The position numbers were made by a program, and so were the translations under genes. Of a stretch of DNA of 64,000 nt, positions 42,521 through 53,972 are shown piece by piece. Origin of the DNA: Membranipora membranacea (taxonomy: Eukaryota; Bryozoa; Gymnolaemata; Cheilostomatida; Membraniporidae); the NCBI GenBank assembly GCA_914767715.1, contig OU612066.1, forward strand, positions 10,547,001-10,611,000. The letters run 5' to 3'. The notes under the pieces are model-generated. The model worked only from the letters and a program-made list of their open reading frames with translations, did not search any database and was not told the origin of the DNA. How positions within the stretch are numbered: position 1 is the first letter of the stretch; each line of letters starts with the position of its first letter.

Positions 42521-44652
42521 ATGGCTGCCAACCTAGTCCCAATAATCCCTGCATTATTGTCACTAGCCTCTGCCTTTCTGGAGGCTGATAACGCTAAATG
42601 TTTTCCAGAGAAGTGGACAGGTGTGGTGGCGGGACAATTGGCAGTCAAACAAGGTTCAAAAGATATCAAGACCCTGTACATGGTGGCCGACTTCTATGTG
42701 GATTATTCTAAGAAGATAGAGGTGATGTATGAGTCTCTCTACTTGGGTAAGGAGCATGTCGGTAACTATACCTACATCAGAGATGGCAACAAGGTAAGAC
42801 TGTCGTTAATGACATTCATCTCTAATTTATGAGCAATCGCATAAGTTAATGGATCAACTTTAACTCATGACTCTCATGTATATATGGCCCGCAGCAGCGT
42901 AGTCTTTGATTCTACAAAGCATCTGTCCGTCAGCAGGCTGACATTCCCGTGTAATCAGTAATACTTCACATTGCTCAGCGTTGTGTCTCTTTTAAGAAGG
43001 GCCGGACAACTCATATCTCTCAGAAAGCACCTCTTGGCCCCTTCATAATCTAAATGATACCAATGTCCCACCAGTAAAATCAAGAATGTTCCTGTGGGGT
43101 CTCTCAATTAAAAACAGCCAAAATTGCAATCCGATTGCTCACCCATTGATGGAACTATAAACATTCTGAGTGAGTGATTTGGGATTGAGTTTGTCTAATT
43201 GAAAGACCAAGTGGGCAATAATGTTGAGCGTTATGATATCGCTCATCCTAATAAAAAAAAGCCCTGTTTTTCTTTGAAAATATGTGGCAAGATGGTCATA
43301 GTTGCTTTTGATTTAGATGATGGGTTACATGGTTGATACCTACCAGAAACACTGTCACGAAATCAAAGATCCATTTGCAAGCATTGAGCGTCCCTGTACT
43401 GACAGTAGTGAGTAATGACTTCTAAACTAGAATCTTATCATCTCTTACATTGTTTACTACAAAGATTCATAGAAGAAAAACCTACAATAGTCACCTCACC
43501 ATTTTCTGAGACAAAATGCTGCTGTTGAGTTGCTGTGGTGTAATTTTCTTTTATGCCATGACAATGATTTATATGCCACTGAAACGGCACAAAATACATA
43601 AGATATATATAGATATATAATTATATACAATGATATATAGCAATATATATATATATTACATTTGTCGCCATCAACAATTCATTATTTTTATTTTTTCCAT
43701 GATCTAACAATCAATGATTGTAGACAACATCAGGTATGTGGAGACCCTGAACGTTGCTGGAGTTATGGTTGACATGTACAACAGACATTACGAGACTGGA
43801 GACGATACATTCACCGTCCTCAGAGATACCTTCACCATCGTCTCAGCCACCACATGGATTAGATACAAACTCGGCAATGAAATGTCATGTAAGCTCGATT
43901 TCTGTCGATCTTCTTCAGCAATACATAATTCAAACTTAGAAATATAGGGTATGGGTATTTCAATCGAAAGGTCCCATATTTGAGTCCAAGTGATGTCATC
44001 CAACTTCAAATGCTCCTGTGCCCCACCAGGATCCAGTCCATAGACCAATACTGATACAGAAGAAAAAATACAAGTAACATCAAGGTTTCTCACAAGGTAT
44101 CATAGGGTAGCAAGACTATAAATGTTTGTGAGTTTTTATTAACCTTGCTGATGTCCGAGAACCCATCAAGAAACTTGCAGGCAACGATTGAGACACAAAC
44201 TATTGTCGTTGGAATCAAGGCCGGTAGAGTACCCATTAGGAAGAACTTCCTAGCATGGAAATTGATGTGTATAATGTAGCCAATCCAATAAACCAAATAA
44301 TAATGTTCATGTTGATCTTACCAGCTACATAGTTGAACAGATACATATTTTAGACACAAACTATGCCAACTGGGATGAGCATATCCTAAATGACCGCTAT
44401 TCATGCCCAAGATTGCAATACCTTTGACCGAAAGTAGGGACCATTAAGATTTTCAAATAGTTTTATACCAGTTAGCATTAAGATTTTAAATAACAGAGAC
44501 ATTCTTACACCATCATGCAATGTACTAACAGCTTAACAATATTTTTATTGTATTGTATTTTTATTGTAGATCAAATAACTGCACTGAACTATGGTAATGT
44601 GACAGCCAGCATCAAAGATGAGTCCGTATTCGAGATTCCAAAGTACTGCTAG
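42521..44652 (+). CDS. Ependymin-related secreted protein (203 aa, 4 exons)
   Basis: Secreted glycoprotein-type protein of the ependymin/EPDR family, which folds as a lipid-binding beta-sandwich in the extracellular space or lysosome. Exons: 42,521-42,793, 43,317-43,407, 43,724-43,888 and 44,570-44,652 (phases 0, 1, 1; GT-AG; TAG stop). An N-terminal hydrophobic stretch (residues 4-19) serves as signal peptide, followed by 'CFPEKWTG', the family's first cysteine and W. Exon 2 encodes the central segment with 'HCHEI' and 'RPC' cysteines. The C-terminus 'IKDESVFEIPKYC' matches the diagnostic family ending (IKDPSVF.PP..C). The total length is typical of the family. An N-glycosylation site is at NVT near the end. 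It is convergent with the TRIM-like gene, whose stop is 215 bp away. Confidence 0.88.
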
Positions 44653-44867
44653 TAGTCAGTTATGATTTATCAAGGAACTGGTCTCTCCTCTCACCGCCTG
44701 GAACTCCAAATGTCATACAGACACAATGGGTTTTGTTTGATTGATTATGATACATTTAAAATGTAATGAGATTTTGTTCCAAGCACAATACAGAAAAGGG
44801 ATTCATATACAGAGTAGGTATATAATATGTTGATCACAGATGGTCGGTTTTACTAGCATACATTTGC

Positions 44868-47800
44868 CTAATCATCCTGTTGTTCACTAGAAGCATTGTT
44901 ATCTCCATCTTCAAGGTCAACGATCTCACTGTTGATTGTTGTTTGAAACTCCTCGTCCTGCTTCCTCTCTGAGGTCAATCGATAACAGGCATAGTATCCA
45001 TCCTTTGCACGCTGCTTGGCACCATGAGAAGTTGTTGGGATTGCCTCCTCTGAGAGAAACCTGATATCAAATTGATTAAACATATACCCTGGAAGTTTGA
45101 GGGAAAGTTGACTATGCTTTATACAAAGTACCAATTAAATGTAATTATTTTCCATCTCTCACCAATAGGATTAGTCATCTGTTCACAACATGTGGAAAGA
45201 CAACTCAAAAACTATTGCAGAGCCTAGATAAATAATTAACAATAAATGCAAATAGGTTCTGATTCTCTGACTGCTTGATTACTCAAATTCAATCATTGTC
45301 CTTGGCCTCACAAACTAACTATAAGGTAAAATATGATGAAAAAATATTTTCGTGGAATAACTCTAGTGCTGCTTGATCACAGCAAGGAGTTAACTCCTTG
45401 ATCACAGTGAATGTCCCCTTTTCATCCTTTACCTTGAATTTCAATGGACACTTGTATCTGTAACCTATCAAGCTTTTGGTTCATCCCAATATACCATAGA
45501 GGAGGGAAGCATTTGAAAGGAGGAGAAATTTTCACCCTTATACACATGCTTGAAATAGTTATTTTGAATTCTAGCTAACGTTTAGACTGTCACCTCAGCT
45601 AGCCAGAATTTGGTGCCCCTGAAAGCTCGGTAAACTGAATTCTAGCTACTTCTCTAGGGTGTGTGCTACCCACTAAGTTTACCTGAAGTGCTCCTCGGCT
45701 TTCAACGAATTCTCTAACATTTCGTCAATTTCACATTCCTGGCTGAAATTCTTTAGAATACTTTCTAGTTTGCTCAGGCGGTTACGTTTTATCAGGAAGT
45801 CTGGTGAGCATGTCCTTCTTAAGGGACTTATCTCCTCGGAACCTGCCGCATTGTTGTTGTTATCTAGAAGAATGAATAAGATTATTGCCTCTTCACTCAA
45901 CACTAAACTTATCAAGATAGCTCACAGTAAGATCATCATAGAAACAAATGGCTTTCTTAATTTCGATCTTGCAGTCATTATGCAGTTAGGCTTTAACTTG
46001 ACCTGTTCTCTTTAATCAATACAAGCCTCAGGCTCAACTCCCACTACACCCATGTATGGGTGTCACATATCAAACAGACTAGATCACACTGCTTTTATAA
46101 CAAACAAACCCACCAGCTAATACTTGAGTGACACGACTGCTACCCCCAGCCTCAAATCCTCCTTCCGCTCCTTCCTCCGACCCCACACCAGCCTCTCTGA
46201 TCTCCACCACTGTAGATGGTAGTTTTATCTCAGACTCAGTCTCTCTAAGTCGGCTGTCTGCGCTCTCCCCGTCATTACCTCTCAGCACAGCGTCCAGGCT
46301 GGTTGTGTGGTGAATAAACTCTGGATGCTTGCTCAACACACGAGTCATAAAGTTCTGAGGATATGTCAGCCTGGTTACTGCCTAATGGTAACATAAGAAT
46401 ATGAATAATACAAAGATTAGAGAACGGTTTGTGACTGTGAGAGCCCGAATGAATTAGTAGTAGACATTGAAAAAAGCGACAAAACACATAATGGGTAGAT
46501 GAATGGTTATTAAAAATTAGACACCAATGTGACAAGACCATCCTAAATCATGGTCATAAGGCTGTCATTTTACTGTCTTTACCTGGCAGTCTATATAACA
46601 CCGATGCATCAGCTAGCATATTTCATATAGTTCGTGATGCAGCCTAAGAAAACAACCCTTGCCTGTGATTTCTCTAGTGCAGTGACCATTGCATCTGATG
46701 ACCTGTGTTTTGATGCATGGCCGTGATCTTTTGATGTATGGCCGCGATCTTCTCTCTGAGGGGGTGATATGAAAACTCCATCACCACTAGTGCCCTCAAG
46801 AGCTACCTCTCTCTCATATGCATAGTCAGGCTTACTACCACAAGGCTCGGCTACGAACTGGAGAGCTAACACAACAAAGCTAGACCTTTAGAGTGACAAT
46901 CGAAGGTAAGGAGAACGCTAATAATTACTTTTTGATTAAGAACATTGCCTGGGTTGAGGGTCAGAGACCAACTGGTGAAAATCTTCAAATATCAAAATTG
47001 GCGATTAATTATACCAAGGAGTTAGAGACTTGATTATACCAGGGAGTTTGGGACCTGATTATACATAGGGGTTTATAAGGGTTGTCCCCTCTTTTGTCAG
47101 GGGAAGCAAATCATATCACTGTGGTTTGTGATTCATGAGTGAACCTTTAAATTCATAAAGTTAGCAAACAAATTTATTTCTCAAATGGAAATTATCTAAT
47201 CAATTATTCCCAATGAGGAATCAAGGAAGCTAAATACGCCTTTGATAAAACTCACCATGCGGATTCTCAGTTTTAATTGTGAGTTTATCAGCTAAAAGGT
47301 TCACTTCTGCTGTGCAATCAAAGGCCTTCACATCGAACGTTAAACTTGCAGCGGCTGGTTTATTCAAAGAATCCAGAATTTTCAGCTGTGATTCAGCCCT
47401 GATGAAGTATCAAACCATGTACATTTAAGAATATGTTTGTATCTACTTTTCAGAATTTAACAAACAAGTCTAAAAGCCACCTATGTGTTAATGGATTTTT
47501 TCATGGTACTTCGTAAGTTCTAAGGGCTTTGATAGTTGGTTAATTCTTTTTTTTATATCGATTTTCAGCTCCCGTGGGAGCCTCCATAAATTGCACATGC
47601 CGACGGTATTTCACGTCGTCAGTGCAGGGTATTGGTATAAGTTTTCAACTAGCAATAACCACGCCTCCGATAAACGTCACTGGCTATGGTACCGCCGCTG
47701 CGCAAAGATACCCATTACCCAATGCAATTTAAAACCAACATCAAATAAAAAATTAGAATAAAAGGTGTACTATTAATATGAATAAAATAGAATTGTGTTT

Positions 47801-50800
47801 CGACAATGAATGAATGTTAAAATTTTACTTCAAATGTGTTCCAGAAAGAAGGAGTAATTTTTTGTAATTTGATGTTCGACCGAGATTAAAACAGGTGTGC
47901 AGCTTTCAAGACCAGATGCCATGGGGCATAAATCCACAGATTTTTTGACACAATCAAGCTCCTCGCTATACACAAAGATCCATTTGCAAAAGCTAATGGC
48001 TATGATTGTGGTCTAATTGTTGGAATTTAAATTACACCATTTATTGTGACCGATTGGTTTTGGTAACACATACCTGGAATTCAGCTCGCCAAATTTCTGA
48101 AATTATATATAATATAATATATATATAATAAATACCAACGTATTATATATTGCAGTTATGAAATAATTTATGACCAAAGCAAGATTCCTGTTATCAGAAC
48201 CCTGGCAGGTAATGATAATAAAACTTCTGTATTACTTGACATTGCCTGTCACATGATGCAACAATTTTCTTGAATTTCCAGTGTATTGGAAATTCCATAA
48301 ATTGCATTGTGGGTATCTTATAATTCAAATTTGTATTTTGGATAGATTCATGAGCAGTTTGGATATTAGACTTCTTTGGAGATCGAAACTGCGTTCCACA
48401 AGAATACTGTAATGTGTAAATGAAGACTTTAGCTGGACTCTGAATTGTCAAATTAACATGTGGTTGTGCAATTAGACTTTTCAATACAACATCACATTAC
48501 TATATAGATTAATTGAGAGTCTGCCCAAGATAAACCATCAAAAGTGCCATGAATCGCGAACCTACCGCTTCTCGGCCTATTGGCTAAGATCAAAGTGTCA
48601 TGGCCAATGGCTGATTAGTGCCTGTTTCAGTTTCTGGCAGCTTGCTGCACACTCACGATTAGGAGGTCCACCATGGCCTCACCTCTAGGATGCATTCTAG
48701 TTTACTAGGATGTATCACACTCTCAGTACGAGGACTCTGGGCAACTTGCGTCCCTCTTTAGGGGCAGCCCACCCTCTGCTTTGTCATAAACAGGGCGAAC
48801 CTACCGCTAAAACATGAGTGGTGCTCTTTTGCTGGAGAACACCTGAGAGGTCGTTTAGAACACGCATAGATCCAGTTGATAGCTTCGGGATTTCATCCAA
48901 GACATGCTGCAGGTAATAAGTCTGTTCTCTCACTTGCTGAAATACAATTTACAATTAAAGGGTCAGTCCTAATAGAAAAGTGGATATATTACCCCAGGTA
49001 TATCAAATATTGTGAGCTCATAGGGCAAATAAAAATAATGAAAAAATAAAAATTATGGAAAATAGCTATTAGTGTTTATCAATTATTTTAGCAAGGATCA
49101 TAGTGGATCATAGTGGTCAGGGGGAGGCAATAAATCACTATGATCCACTGTGATCCCAATTTTCAGACTTAGCAGCAGCTTTACTGCAACTAGGTTCAGA
49201 GGCTGTTTTATTTCATATGCCCTAATGATTTTTTAGCTTGAGATCTTTAAAACCATACCAAACATGGCCTAGTAGGACTGTCACTTCAAGAATAAAGAAA
49301 TTATTGTTCACATAATAACCAATACATCCTTTCTTCACCCTAAAACAGTGTATGGAAAAATGACAGTAATGTACCCCTGAAAACATTTTTCTTCTGCAAA
49401 AGGTGGTTGGTCATTCCATGTGTTGTCCGTTTAAATATTTGAGTTGTATTTTCCTGTATTAGGAACTTCAATGATATAGCACTGCTGCTATTTTCGATCG
49501 ATCGATGTGTAAATGAGTAAACCAGTTAAAACCAATGATAGCTGTTCTTGCATCAACAACCAGTCACATGACAGATAAACTTTTATTCAACATTCAAAAA
49601 AATCCCTTTTCTTCCCCATTGTCTGCCTACTAATTCTGCAGTTTCGTGTCTCACGATCCCTTTTCCTACTATTTCACAACTTTTCATGTGTCCAAATTCT
49701 CTGAAATTTTTCTAAGCATTGGGTACAATTGTTCAAGAATCCATAATTTTTTCTGATTAAGTTCAAACACCCGATTTCATGACAAGCATCAGCAGAGTAA
49801 CATCCATGCACAGACCTCATTAATAGAGTAGACCATGTTCTTCTCGCAGCCTGTAATGGTATTTCTCAAGAATTCACATTCAGTTTTAATCTTCCTCTCT
49901 GCAATTCGTCCCTCTCTCTACAAAATGGGAAAATCTATTATAGACATAGATAGCAGTGATGGCAATCCATCGATGATAGTTGTATTTATCAGTGTGCAGT
50001 ACTTATAACTTTTAATTACTCACAGTCGCAATGTTGATATATCCCTTAGAGAAAATATTGCACCATAAAGACTATATGATTATTACTGCTATTTCTAAAG
50101 ATAAAAGTGCGTAGACTTTTCACCTGCTGGTTTTTTGTCTATGTTCTTTTTTTTTGCCATTTATGTATTTGCCAAGTCATGGAAATTATTGGAATCATCG
50201 ATTTATGGTTGGCAATAAATTTGAAATATTTATAAAGCAGGTTTTATATAGGCTACTATACGTGATAAAGCATCAAATATTTCTGATCAAATCATATCTG
50301 ACATCTGTTAAAAACATTGTAGTGTGCACAGCACGTGCTCATTCCTTAGGCAATGGTGACTTAGATTATTTATAATATTACATTGTATGAATTATGCCTA
50401 TAGATATCACCAAACAAGAATTAGAGGCGCCATGTATAAAGTCCGCTTACACAATTTTCTAGTATCTTGCCAACCTGATTTCAAATCATAATAAATTATT
50501 ATGATATAACAGAATCTTACTGAGCTTTATGTGCGAAAGTATGTTGATTTTCGCAATTAAGCACTTGAGTCCAATAATTTAATTAATTTTCAGTTTCTGA
50601 AATAAATTTTGCTATCACAGATATCTCAAATTAATAATATTATAATGTTTATCTCATTATTGATAATCTCCAACAAACACTGACGCAAAACCAAAGCAAA
50701 ACCAAAATAGAAAGCAACACTGCAATAGGTCATCGGCCAATCAGTCGCATGTTACCAGGTTAAGCACGTGAATGGAAAGCTTTTAATCTTCAATCCAGGC

Positions 50801-52212
50801 ACACTCTATCTGTTCCACAAAAACTGTATGAGGATTTCCGGCATTTGATTGCAATGTCATCCCCTCATTTTGCGCTTATACAAATATCGAGCTATATAAA
50901 TTTTACCTATCAGTACCGCTACCAAATTATAAAAATGATTATGATAATGTCGATGGTAAGAGTTGCATACTTTTAAGCCGGCTACTTGTTGTTCAGTCTC
51001 CTGTCTAACTTTGGAAGCCTTGATAAGATGCCCGTCCAATCGATCTGATAGATTGAGAAGTTTGTCCTGGTGAAATGATAAAAGAACAAAACTGTACGCA
51101 ATTATGGAAAAATTAGAGTGGCTCCAAAATCCTTTCCAATATCAGGTATAATATATTGAGGAATGGTTTAATTCCAATACATCTGTGATCTATGTCATGT
51201 GATCTATGTCATGTGACACTATTTGCACTCATTTTCAGCTATGGTATTTTTGGGCACAACTGTTAAGACTATCTGAAGGTATCCATGGGTATACGAGTGG
51301 CCTGAGTCTGGGGGACTTTTTATTCTGATACATCAACAAACAATGTCTCACTAAAATCTTGATTCACAGTGTACAATCTCTATGCCCATCTGTTATTTGT
51401 GTGGGGTGTTAGGAGCAGTCCATAGACTTAATAACAAATTATTATTTAGTATTTAGTCTATGGGGCAATCAGGCACATGTGAGTGCAGGCAGAGCACTGA
51501 CTGACTGCCCAAACTAGGTATATTCTTACCTTACACTTGTCTAAAGCCTTGTCCACATTGAGCAGCTCATGAGAGGCATGATCAGCTACACACTTCAGGC
51601 AGAGAAGCTGTGAACATTTCTCACAATAGATACAAAACCGCTCTCCCTCGTGATTTGTGCAGTACGAGTCCTCAGGCTTTAAAGCTGATGCTGAAAATAA
51701 TGTTGCAGAATGAAAATCTGAGAATTCACTTCTTTGATAGAAAACTTTATTCAGTATCTGGCTCAGTGCGAAAGCTGGTAGCACTATTTGTTGAGTTGCG
51801 AGGCAGCAAGTATGGGTAGATGGCCTAAGTATTACCCATCTGCTCTTTGCTAGCATTATAGTCAAATCGAAATTTCAACAATCAGATTTCTATGAATATT
51901 TGCTTGTATTTAGCTATAACCAATGCTAAAACTGGCCAAACCTGCCAATTTGTCTTACCTATAACTAAAAAAAACAGACCCAAATTTCCTTTAAATAAAA
52001 CTTTTCGATCCAATAAATAACTTTAAGTAGGTAAGGGTTCTATACCATTCAACTCTTGGAGTTTACTCACCTTTGACGATATTATGAGTCTTCAGAGGGC
52101 CAGCTTTGGGATGGAACTTCTTCAGACAAGCCGAGCAGTAGTAATAGGAGCAGTTCTCACAAGCTACTGTGGCTATCTTCGGATTTCCAGGACAGAAATT
52201 ACACAATAGCAT
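44868..52212 (-). CDS. B-box/TRIM-like protein (547 aa from the first ATG, 11 exons)
   Basis: Probable cytoplasmic scaffold of the TRIM family. Exons (minus): 52,212-52,071, 51,690-51,530, 51,066-50,971, 49,917-49,816, 48,936-48,805, 48,096-48,074, 47,398-47,256, 46,865-46,663, 46,381-46,114, 45,863-45,683 and 45,060-44,868. All phases agree. Residues 4-43 form B-box 1 (C4, C7, C18, C21, C26, C29, H34, H43). Residues 58-88 form B-box 2 (C58, H61, C70, C73, C78, C81, H85, H88). A coiled coil follows to about 220, then a Cys-containing beta-rich segment, then a long acidic, Ser/Glu-rich tail ending EQQDD. No RING, B30.2 or NHL domain is seen; an upstream RING exon cannot be excluded, since the frame stays open 5' of the ATG. 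Exon 6 is a 23-nt micro-exon, and intron 8 appears to use a GC-AG pair. It is head-to-head with the astacin gene. Confidence 0.82.
48570..48794 (+). mobile_element. SINE-like retroposon with a U2 snRNA-like 5' head
   Basis: Its first ~29 nt (TCTCGGCCTATTGGCTAAGA and on) match the 5' end of U2 snRNA with one substitution and one extra A. The rest is unrelated to U2. It is bracketed by a perfect 14-bp duplication, GCGAACCTACCGCT (48,556-48,569 and 48,795-48,808), the signature of L1-type target-primed retroposition. There is no poly(A); the 3' end is ATAAACAG-like. The insertion is antisense to the TRIM-like gene at the donor of its fifth exon. A second copy elsewhere would prove a SINE family; otherwise it could be a chimeric U2 retropseudogene. 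Confidence 0.72.
49095..49156. repeat. Intronic inverted repeat
   Basis: 21-nt arms (GGATCATAGTGGATCATAGTG and its complement with one mismatch) are separated by about 20 nt in an intron of the TRIM-like gene. It may be a small MITE or the remains of one; no target duplication is evident. Confidence 0.55.
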
Positions 52213-52589
52213 TGCAGTGGTTGTTAGTGAGAGATTACTACACTCTACACTACTAAACAAAGTGACATCAGGGTAAATAATATCTAGAAGTGAATTCTCG
52301 CCTCTAAGTCATCATAAAGGTATCTATTGTTATCAAGAAAACTTTGTTGCTAAGTTTTGTATAATATGTTCTATCATCTCAATTTTTCTGATTTTTACCT
52401 TAATATTGAGAGACTATGACTGAGGTTTCAGTACACAGAAATTTTAATTTCACTAGTATGGCAGCTAGCACAAATTTCATTATTTCAATTCCATGCAAAT
52501 AATTTATTTCTCTTGAGTCTATAAAGTTGGTGAAACACATGCCCCATCACGCATCCCGATCATGTCATGTTTTCGGTCTGTAACTATCT

Positions 52590-53972
52590 GTCGCTATTGT
52601 GTCCATGTATATATACGTTATCCATTAATTGTCCATTGTTTATCCACCGATTATAGGGTGATGTTTGTCACGTTGCTTTCTGATCTCTTGCTATCTGAGG
52701 ATGACCTAAAACAATGTTTATATTGTGGGAGGGGAGGGTGATCACTGACAAGTTAGTCCAAATTAACTCTGGACTCAATGTGTCTTCACTGCTAATGGTG
52801 TTTGTAAAAGGGGTAAACAAATAAAAACCAATCTGGGCTTGAGTTCTTCGTCCAAAATATGAGGTCATTATAGCTATGTTATAGGATTTTGTATTTAATA
52901 CAGTGTATTATGTATCTGTGATTCACCAAGTTCCTCTAGCTGTTTTTTAAAAGGGCACCAAAACTGTACTGGTAATCTTTATCTAAAGTACACTTCATTT
53001 AGCAAAATAAACAGCCTGTATATTATTGAATTATGTAGGGCATATTGAACTCATAATTTTGCACTGAATATTTCAAAGTTAGAGTAGTTAGTTAGAAGTT
53101 CATTGTAAAATGGATAGTGCATAAAAATAGGACCGTACATGGACTATAAAGCACAGCCAGCCCTTAAAGGCATTCGGGATGGCGATCGCCATCCCGAATG
53201 CTTCTAAGGGCTGACTGTGCTATAAAGCTGAAGAGTGGAGAAATAAAACCATTGAATGGTTTTGGATTATCATCCAAATTTAACTTTCCCATATAGCAAG
53301 CTGCATGTTATCAGGGTGAAACTGCAGCTTGCCTTGAGAGGAATTCACCAGATATGGGATACAAGAGATTAACAAAACACCTCTTTCCATCACTGACTCT
53401 TGATTGTATCGAACCGGATGCGTATTAAGAGATTATTGTAGCTTATTCATCAGATTAATGAATAATACTGTGATCATTTGTAGGAACTGGGAGCGCCTAC
53501 GCTGTTTCTTTGTCATTTTTTCGCTAATTTTTGGAAACTCAAGGCAGAGATTACGATGAGATCACCCCCCTGACATAGAGCTGTCTGGGAAGACTATGCA
53601 GGTATTTTTTATCTTGCTGTGATGACATAATCGATCCATTAGGGACAGCTTGTAGTTTTCATTGCTGCTTGCCAACGGAATAATTATTTACATTGATAAG
53701 CTCTGTTTGAGGTGACAAGAATACATGAGAGATTAATGTAATATACTCTTATCAGTGATTTGAGAACGTAAGTTACATCAATCTTATGTTCAGTCTATAT
53801 TTAGTGCACTGCTCTTCAGATTTTTGAATAGATGGTAAGATAAGTTTTAAGACTATATGATAGCCATTTCTGCGAGCTATAAAAACACTGTGAGAACTGA
53901 AATCTACATCATTTCACAGAGAGCTGGTCTTTCATCTTAACACAGATTCAGATTTTTCCTACTCTTCAGAAA
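52590..53972 (+). promoter_or_regulatory. Promoter region of the astacin gene, shared with the small ShKT genes
   Basis: In reverse complement this region matches 36,683-37,380 and 20,090-20,770, upstream of the two small ShKT loci. A TATAAAAA box lies at 53,878-53,885, about 95 bp before the ATG. The same box sits 88-95 bp upstream of the other two start codons. The similarity is patchy, with the best blocks at 52,620-52,690 and 53,860-53,972. The astacin copy carries its own 68-bp hairpin insertion. Common expression of the three loci is likely, but this is inference. Confidence 0.62.
53152..53219. mobile_element. 68-bp hairpin MITE with 8-bp target duplication
   Basis: Almost the whole element is one palindrome centred on GCGATCGC: the left arm CACAGCCAGCCCTTAAAGGC and on, the right arm its complement with a few mismatches. 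The perfect 8-bp direct repeat CTATAAAG flanks it (53,144-53,151 and 53,220-53,227). The 8-bp duplication and CA...TG ends are typical of hAT-derived MITEs. Confidence 0.8.

Noticed and set aside
46128-46313. 61-codon Ser/Pro-rich plus-strand ORF
   Set aside because: It is antisense to the acidic-tail exon of the TRIM-like gene.
48556-48610. Functional U2 snRNA gene
   Set aside because: Only the first ~29 nt match U2. The branch-site, Sm and 3' stem-loop regions are absent, and the piece lies between target duplications.
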